Shown piece after piece: positions 6,551-11,043 of a stretch of DNA of 11,043 nt (position 1 is the first letter of the stretch; each line of letters begins with the position of its first letter). The stretch is from Patescibacteria group bacterium (GTDB lineage Bacteria; Patescibacteriota; UBA1384): NCBI GenBank assembly GCA_017992655.1, contig JAGOOF010000015.1:1-11043 (forward strand). Reading direction: 5' to 3'. The notes below the pieces were generated by a model. That model had not been told where the DNA came from, ran no database searches, and saw only the letters and a program-made list of their open reading frames with translations. A program made the translations under genes and the position numbers.

Positions 6551-8003
6551 TGCATTAATGCAAAAAATCGGTTACCTTCCAGTAGAATCGCAAGCAAAAA
6601 TAAAATCTGCGGTGCAATTTGCGATACGCGTGCATGAAGGGCAAATACGCCTGAGTGGCGTGCCTCAATATGATCATGCACTCGAGGTGGCCCTCTATAT
6701 CGCAGAACTCCGTCTCGATAGCGAAGCTATTATCGCATCCATCCTTCACGACACGGTTGAAGACACACCTACCACAATTAAAGACATTAAATCACGCTTT
6801 GGCCCCACCGTCGCGAGGTTAGTAGACGGGGTGACTAAGCTTGACTCTATAAGGATGAGCAAAACATGGCTCAAGCCTTTTTCCCCACAATATAAGCAAG
6901 TAGACCGATACGAAAATCAGGTTGAGACTCTAAGAAAAATGTTTGTGGCTATGAGCAAAGACATTCGCGTTGTGATAATTAAGCTCGCAGATCGCCTCTG
7001 TAACCTAAAAACTCTTACTTATCTCCCCGAAGTGAAACGCTTAAGAATTGCACAAGAGACAATGGACATTTACGCTCCTATCGCAAACCGATTAGGCATG
7101 GGAGAATTCCGATGCGAGTTAGAAGATTTATCCTTCCCCCATCTCATGCCAAAAGAATATAAATGGGTCAAAAAGCTCGCCATTCCCGCAATTGAAGCAA
7201 GGCGTAAATACCTTTCCAAGGTGAGCAAAAAGCTAAAATCACTGATTGAAAGACAAGGGGTGGACGCAAAAATTGTTTACCGCGCAAAACGCTGGTACAG
7301 CCTTTATATTAAGTTGTTGAGCCACGACTGTGATATCAGCAAGATCTATGATGTAGTTGCATTGCGCGTAATGGTTCCCTCGGTTGAGGACTGTTATAAC
7401 GTTTTGGGGATTATCCATTCATTATGGAAGCCATTACCGGGGAGAATAAAAGACTATATCGCGCTACCCAAGCCAAACGGCTACCGTTCCATTCACACAA
7501 CTGTCTTTGCGGACAATGGTGTTATTACCGAAGTACAAGTGCGTACACCTAAAATGGACCGCCAGGCCGAGTTTGGTATCGCTGCAAATTGGTCATATAA
7601 AGAAAAAGGGCCGTTAAGAAAATTAAAAAAAACTCAATTAGCATGGGTCAATGAACTACTCCGTTGGCAGTCCAGAATTCAAAAATCCAAAGACATTAAG
7701 GAAGCACTCGCTCTCGATTTCTTCAGTGACAGGATTTTTGTTTTCACTCCACAAGGCGATGCTGTAGATTTACCCGTAGGCGCTACTCCCATTGATTTTG
7801 CTTACGCGGTTCATACCGCAGTTGGCAACCAATGTGTCGGCGCTAAGGTAAATGGTAAAATGGTATCGATTACCTCGGGCTTGAAAAATGGTGACATTAT
7901 TGAAATTATTAAAAACAGAAAGGGTAAACCAAAACTTGACTGGCTCCGCTTTGTGAAAACAGAGCACGCCAAAGAGTCCATAAGAAGGTTTATTCCCCGT
8001 TAG
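6531..8003 (+). CDS. rel: RelA/SpoT-type (p)ppGpp synthetase/hydrolase, short form
   Basis: Rel enzymes make (p)ppGpp from ATP and GDP/GTP and, in bifunctional forms, hydrolyse it. From ATG 6531 the product is 490 residues. The HD hydrolase domain (about 20-190) keeps its metal and catalytic residues: H49, H73-D74, E77-D78 and D154 in KLADRLCNL. Most family members have His where C157 stands. The synthetase domain (about 225-345) has RAKRWYSLY, RIKDYIALPKPNGYRSIHTT (R305, D308) and EVQVRT (E334). RIKD fits the RXKD signature of bifunctional enzymes, against EXDD of RelA. A TGS domain follows (about 398-460), and the protein stops soon after with FVKTEHAKESIRRF. The zinc-finger and ACT/RRM domains of full-length Rel (usually over 700 residues) are missing; the stop is a clean TAG followed by a normal gap before hisS. 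Both activities are predicted. The gene overlaps clpC by 20 nt. Confidence 0.94.
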   Translation: MPQKLTDALMQKIGYLPVESQAKIKSAVQFAIRVHEGQIRLSGVPQYDHALEVALYIAELRLDSEAIIASILHDTVEDTPTTIKDIKSRFGPTVARLVDGVTKLDSIRMSKTWLKPFSPQYKQVDRYENQVETLRKMFVAMSKDIRVVIIKLADRLCNLKTLTYLPEVKRLRIAQETMDIYAPIANRLGMGEFRCELEDLSFPHLMPKEYKWVKKLAIPAIEARRKYLSKVSKKLKSLIERQGVDAKIVYRAKRWYSLYIKLLSHDCDISKIYDVVALRVMVPSVEDCYNVLGIIHSLWKPLPGRIKDYIALPKPNGYRSIHTTVFADNGVITEVQVRTPKMDRQAEFGIAANWSYKEKGPLRKLKKTQLAWVNELLRWQSRIQKSKDIKEALALDFFSDRIFVFTPQGDAVDLPVGATPIDFAYAVHTAVGNQCVGAKVNGKMVSITSGLKNGDIIEIIKNRKGKPKLDWLRFVKTEHAKESIRRFIPR

Positions 8004-8027
8004 GGTTTTGGCAATAATACAAATATT

Positions 8028-8034
8028 AAAGGTG
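8028..8034 (+). promoter_or_regulatory. Shine-Dalgarno of hisS
   Basis: AAAGGTG lies 4 nt before the ATG at 8039. The 35-nt gap after rel (8004-8038) holds this site and no convincing promoter or terminator, so hisS is probably read from the nusA promoter. Confidence 0.6.
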
Positions 8035-8038
8035 TTTT

Positions 8039-9328
8039 ATGTCAAAAGAAAAAAAATTACTACAATCCGTCCGTGGGACAAGCGATGTCTTGCCAAGCGA
8101 ACAACCTCTTTTTCAAAAAGTAAACAGCGTCTTTGCGGACATTGCCATTGCTTGCGGGTTTAAAGAGATTTCGTTGCCGATATTTGAGTATAGCTGGTTA
8201 TTTCAAAAAGGGGTCGGCAATACTTCAGACATTGTAAGTAAAGAAATGTACTACCTCCGCCACAAGGAGGGTGATCTCGACATCGCCTTGCGTCCGGAAG
8301 GGACAGCGGGAATAGTAAGGTCATACTATGAACACGGTATGCATACATGGAGCCAGCCGGTTAGATTGTTTTATGGTGGCCCTATGTTTCGCCATGAACG
8401 CCCTCAAAAAGGACGAGGGAGACAATTTACACAGTTTGGAGTTGAATCCATTGGAGAAAGCGATAGCTCAGAAGATGCGTTAGTGATTCTGCTGGCGTGC
8501 CAGGCATTATCGCGCCTACAAATTAAACCGGAAAATTACAGTGTACACATCAACTCAATTGGTTGTGCACAATGTCGCCCTAAATACATAAAAAAATTAT
8601 CTGCCTACATCAAAGTACACAAGGACAAATTGTGCGAAGATTGTCTTGTCCGTTCTACTACTAACCCTATGAGGATTTTAGACTGCAAAAATAAATCGTG
8701 TCAAACCTTGATGATTGGCGCGCCAAGCCACCTTGATAACCTATGTGATAATTGTAAAAACCATTTTAAATCCGTTTTAGAGTATTTAGAAGAGGCAGGC
8801 ATTAGATTCGTTATAAACCATCGTATTGTCCGAGGCTTAGATTACTACACTGGGACTGTTTTTGAATTCATAGCTGAGGTCGGTACCATGAAGGGGCAGG
8901 CACTAGGAGCAGGTGGCCGTTACGATAACCTTGTTGCGACCTACGGCCGAAGAAAAGCGCCAGCGGTTGGCTTTGGTATTGGAATTGAACGAGTTATTAC
9001 TATGCTCAAAGAACTCAAAACGGTTTCTCTTCCACCAGAAAAACCCCAGGTATTTATTATTCAACTTGGCAACAGTGCTAAGAAAAAAGCGTTCAGTATT
9101 TTACAGCAGTTACTTGCATCAGGTATTAAAACAATTTCGTCGTTTTCGAGCGACAGCCTCAAGGCACAGTTGAAAATGGCGTCAAAAAATAATGTGCGCT
9201 TTGCGGTGATTATAGGACAACGAGAGCTCCTCGATAAAACAGTAATTATCAAAGACCTACAAGGCGGGTCACAAGAGACGGTTGACCTTAAACAATATTT
9301 AACTATTTTACTTGAAAGGCTAAAGTGA
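8039..9328 (+). CDS. hisS: Histidine--tRNA ligase
   Basis: Histidyl-tRNA synthetase (class II, homodimer, cytoplasmic) joins histidine to tRNA-His using ATP. The 429-residue length is typical. It starts with the conserved VRGTSDVLP. Motif 2 is FRHERPQKGRGRQFTQFG (R118, E120), the histidine-binding segment is RGLDYYTG (265-272), and motif 3 is AVGFGIGIERV (309-319). A C-terminal anticodon-binding domain runs from about 335. The insertion domain has four cysteine pairs: C176/C179, C199/C202, C216/C221 and C236/C239. The pattern suggests structural metal sites and is, from memory, shared with a broad group of bacterial HisRS proteins. The HisZ regulatory paralogue is excluded because the RGLDYYTG and motif 2 residues are intact. 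The stop overlaps the next small gene by 4 nt (GTGA). Confidence 0.97.
   Translation: MSKEKKLLQSVRGTSDVLPSEQPLFQKVNSVFADIAIACGFKEISLPIFEYSWLFQKGVGNTSDIVSKEMYYLRHKEGDLDIALRPEGTAGIVRSYYEHGMHTWSQPVRLFYGGPMFRHERPQKGRGRQFTQFGVESIGESDSSEDALVILLACQALSRLQIKPENYSVHINSIGCAQCRPKYIKKLSAYIKVHKDKLCEDCLVRSTTNPMRILDCKNKSCQTLMIGAPSHLDNLCDNCKNHFKSVLEYLEEAGIRFVINHRIVRGLDYYTGTVFEFIAEVGTMKGQALGAGGRYDNLVATYGRRKAPAVGFGIGIERVITMLKELKTVSLPPEKPQVFIIQLGNSAKKKAFSILQQLLASGIKTISSFSSDSLKAQLKMASKNNVRFAVIIGQRELLDKTVIIKDLQGGSQETVDLKQYLTILLERLK
9314..9319 (+). promoter_or_regulatory. Shine-Dalgarno of the 53-aa membrane protein gene
   Basis: GAAAGG lies 5 nt before GTG 9325, inside the last codons of hisS. It supports the GTG start and real translation of the small gene. 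Confidence 0.55.
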
Positions 9329-9486
9329 AAGACTATCTTAAAATCTTAATTGCCGTAACAGTGATTGTTTTTATCTGTATCTTAACTGTTAACCTCTTCT
9401 TCAGCCACGAGTTTAGGCTTCTCGAGCCTTCAACTGCCGCGTTTTTAAGTGGAATTATTATTGCCTTTGTGCTTCGTAAGGTATAA
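9325..9486 (+). CDS. Small two-helix membrane protein, unknown function
   Basis: A GTG at 9325 opens a 53-residue frame ending at TAA 9484-9486. I do not recognise a family. The product starts with a short charged segment (MKDYLK). Hydrophobic helix 1 spans about residues 7-26 (ILIAVTVIVFICILTVNLFF), followed by a polar loop SHEFRLLEPST (27-37). Hydrophobic helix 2 spans about residues 38-50 and the protein ends RKV. Lys/Arg at both ends predict a hairpin with both termini in the cytoplasm. The GTG shares four bases with the hisS stop (GTGA), a classic coupling overlap, and a GAAAGG ribosome site lies 5 nt upstream. It otherwise fills the gap between hisS and pyrG almost exactly. Evidence for a real gene is the start context, the position and the clear membrane pattern; function cannot be inferred. 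Confidence 0.7.
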   Translation: MKDYLKILIAVTVIVFICILTVNLFFSHEFRLLEPSTAAFLSGIIIAFVLRKV

Positions 9487-9492
9487 AACTAG

Positions 9493-11043
9493 CTATTTTT
9501 TTTGAGTGTTCGCCGCGCGAATAAAGCCATTAAAAAGTGGATGTGGCTTGTTGGGGCGACTTTTAAATTCGGGGTGTGCCTGTGTCGCAATAAAAAACGT
9601 ATGTTTTTTTATCTCTATAAACTCGACTAGTTTCTTGTCTGGCGAAAGGCCCGCTAAAAGTAAACCATGCTTTTTTAGAATATTATGATAGCGAGGATTA
9701 ACCTCGTAGCGATGGCGGTGACGCTCGCTTATTTTTGTATTCTTGTAAAGCTTGGCGGTATTTGACTCAGGGGCCAAGTTACACGGGCAGGCTCCAAGCC
9801 TCATGGTGCCACCTTTATTTTTTACTCCTAGTTGCCCGGGCATAATATCGATAACCTTGTCCTTTGCATGTTTGTCGACCTCGGTACTATTAGCCCCTTT
9901 TAGGCCACACACGTTGCGTGCAAATTCTATTACGGCCATCTGCATCCCAAGACATAAGCCCAAAAAAGGAATGTTATTTTCCCTTGCGTATTGTATAGCG
10001 TTAATTTTGCCTAAAAGACCTCTGCTTCCAAAACCACCCGGTACTACGATCCCACAAAGATTCGACAACTTTTCGTGTATCTTTTCTTTTTCTTCGAGAG
10101 TTTCTGAATTTATCCACACGATTTCTGCTTCAAGGCCGTTATGCCATGCCGCGATCTTAATTGATTCGGTAATAGAAAGGTATGTGTCTTTCATAGTCAT
10201 ATACTTGCCCACCAGCCCTATTTTTACGCAAGGTTTGTTGTGGCGGTTAATGATATCAACAAGGCTGTGCCATTTTTTCAGATTTGGCCTTTTATTTTTG
10301 AGGCCTAGCTTGTTGAGCAAGACATCGGCGCAACGGCTTTCTTCCAGAATCAAAGGAACTTTGTACACGGAATCTACCGTTTCCAGTGCAATAACTGCTT
10401 TTTCACTGATGCCACCAAAGAGAGCAATTTTTGATAATAAACTTTTTGCTACAGGTTTATCAGAACGGCAAATAACGAGATCCGGTTTAATGCCTATGGC
10501 CTGAAGATCCCTAATACTATTCTGGATCGGCTTTGTTTTAAGCTCTTCAGTAACGCCTAAGTAGGGCAAAAATCCAACATGAATGTAGAAAACATTGTCA
10601 GGACCTACGTCGGCAGACATCTGTCTAATGGCTTCAAGAAAATGCATGCCTTCATAATCTCCAACTGTTCCACCGATTTCGGTGATTAGCACATCTGCCT
10701 TTCCGAGAGAAGCGGCTCTTTTAAGGCGATTTTTAACTTCATCGGTCACGTGGGGGATTACTTGCACGGTTTTTCCAAGGTATTTCCCCTCTCTTTCCCC
10801 GTTTAAGATAGCACTGTAAATATTGCCTGTCATTACTGATGATGCAGCGCTTAGGTCAACGTCGATAAAGCGTTCATAGTGTCCCAAGTCGAGATCAGTT
10901 TCTGCTCCATCTTCGGTGACAAACACTTCTCCATGCTCACCGGGGTTAGGAGTACCGGCATCGACATTTAAGTACTGGTCGAATTTTTGCATATAGATTT
11001 TAAAGCCTCGAGCTTTCAAGATAGTACCAACAGAGGCGGCAGT
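9493..11043 (-). CDS. pyrG: CTP synthase (N-terminus beyond window)
   Basis: CTP synthase makes CTP from UTP, ATP and glutamine, the last step of pyrimidine nucleotide synthesis. The frame is open to the right edge; the TTG at 11019-11017 is an internal Leu in TAASVGTILKARGFK. About 20 residues, including the P-loop, are missing. The synthetase domain shows QKFDQYLNVD, HGEVFVTEDGAETDLDLGHYERF (metal-binding Asp), ITEIGGTVGDYEG (Glu) and KTKPIQNS. The glutaminase domain has VPGGFGSRG, GLCLGMQ (nucleophile Cys codon 9954-9952) and HPEFKSRP (His codon 9576-9574, Glu codon 9570-9568), so the triad is complete. KTKPIQ has Ile where the nucleotide-binding loop usually has Thr, and INVDPG-type sequence reads LNVDAGTPNPGE; both look like lineage variation. 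The gene converges on the small membrane-protein gene with 6 nt between stops. Confidence 0.97.
   Translation of the reverse strand, partial: TAASVGTILKARGFKIYMQKFDQYLNVDAGTPNPGEHGEVFVTEDGAETDLDLGHYERFIDVDLSAASSVMTGNIYSAILNGEREGKYLGKTVQVIPHVTDEVKNRLKRAASLGKADVLITEIGGTVGDYEGMHFLEAIRQMSADVGPDNVFYIHVGFLPYLGVTEELKTKPIQNSIRDLQAIGIKPDLVICRSDKPVAKSLLSKIALFGGISEKAVIALETVDSVYKVPLILEESRCADVLLNKLGLKNKRPNLKKWHSLVDIINRHNKPCVKIGLVGKYMTMKDTYLSITESIKIAAWHNGLEAEIVWINSETLEEKEKIHEKLSNLCGIVVPGGFGSRGLLGKINAIQYARENNIPFLGLCLGMQMAVIEFARNVCGLKGANSTEVDKHAKDKVIDIMPGQLGVKNKGGTMRLGACPCNLAPESNTAKLYKNTKISERHRHRYEVNPRYHNILKKHGLLLAGLSPDKKLVEFIEIKKHTFFIATQAHPEFKSRPNKPHPLFNGFIRAANTQKK

Noticed and set aside
8564..8755. Cysteine pairs in HisRS as a foreign zinc-finger insertion
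   Set aside because: From memory, the same CxxC-rich insertion is found in many bacterial HisRS proteins, so it is ordinary for the family.
9415..9429. Inverted repeat AGGCT/AGCCT as a terminator
   Set aside because: It has only 5 bp, lies within the small membrane-protein coding frame, and is not followed closely by a T run on either strand.
9752..10504. Long open frame on the + strand (250 codons) opposite pyrG
   Set aside because: It lies wholly inside pyrG on the other strand, starts without a ribosome site and shows no domain.
2..11043. Alternative genetic code (UGA as Gly)
   Set aside because: TGA ends the GT4, clpC and hisS genes at the expected protein ends, and no in-frame TGA interrupts a conserved domain.

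Overview
The window is a compact stretch of bacterial chromosome with almost no non-coding sequence. Seven genes are unmistakable by family, an eighth very small gene is new to this reading, and no mobile element, CRISPR array, tRNA or rRNA is visible. The A+T-leaning sequence, overlapping genes, a stringent-response enzyme cut down to HD-synthetase-TGS, and a ClpC with a UVR motif suggest a small-genome lineage such as Patescibacteria (CPR). This is inference from style and not a marker-gene placement. TGA is used as a normal stop (GT4, clpC and hisS genes), so the Gracilibacteria/Absconditabacteria code (UGA = Gly) does not apply.

Left block (2-2716, + strand): the 3' part of mreB, a GT4 glycosyltransferase and a WecG/TagA/CpsF glycosyltransferase, overlapping by 13 and 14 nt. 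They read as one operon linking the rod-shape cytoskeleton to synthesis of a cell-surface polysaccharide or teichoic-acid-like polymer.

The one real intergenic gap (2717-2837) holds a good sigma70-type promoter, then a short leader with a perfect 8-bp GC-rich hairpin closed by a GCGA tetraloop. A possible micro-ORF overlaps the hairpin, and a clean Shine-Dalgarno precedes nusA.

Middle block (2838-9486, + strand): nusA, clpC, rel (short RelA/SpoT homologue), hisS and a previously unlisted 53-codon two-helix membrane protein gene. Junctions are +1 overlap, 20-nt overlap, 35-nt gap and 4-nt GTGA overlap, so this is probably one transcript. It couples transcription elongation/termination (NusA), regulated proteolysis (ClpC), (p)ppGpp metabolism (Rel) and histidine tRNA charging (HisS). 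The usual nusA partners rimP and infB are absent from the neighbourhood.

Right block (9493-11043, - strand): pyrG (CTP synthase) converges on the middle block with only 6 nt between stop codons. Its first roughly 20 codons lie beyond the right edge.

There is no obvious new multi-gene system. The best leads are the nusA leader, the small membrane protein coupled to hisS, the C-terminally truncated Rel, and a charged insertion inside MreB.
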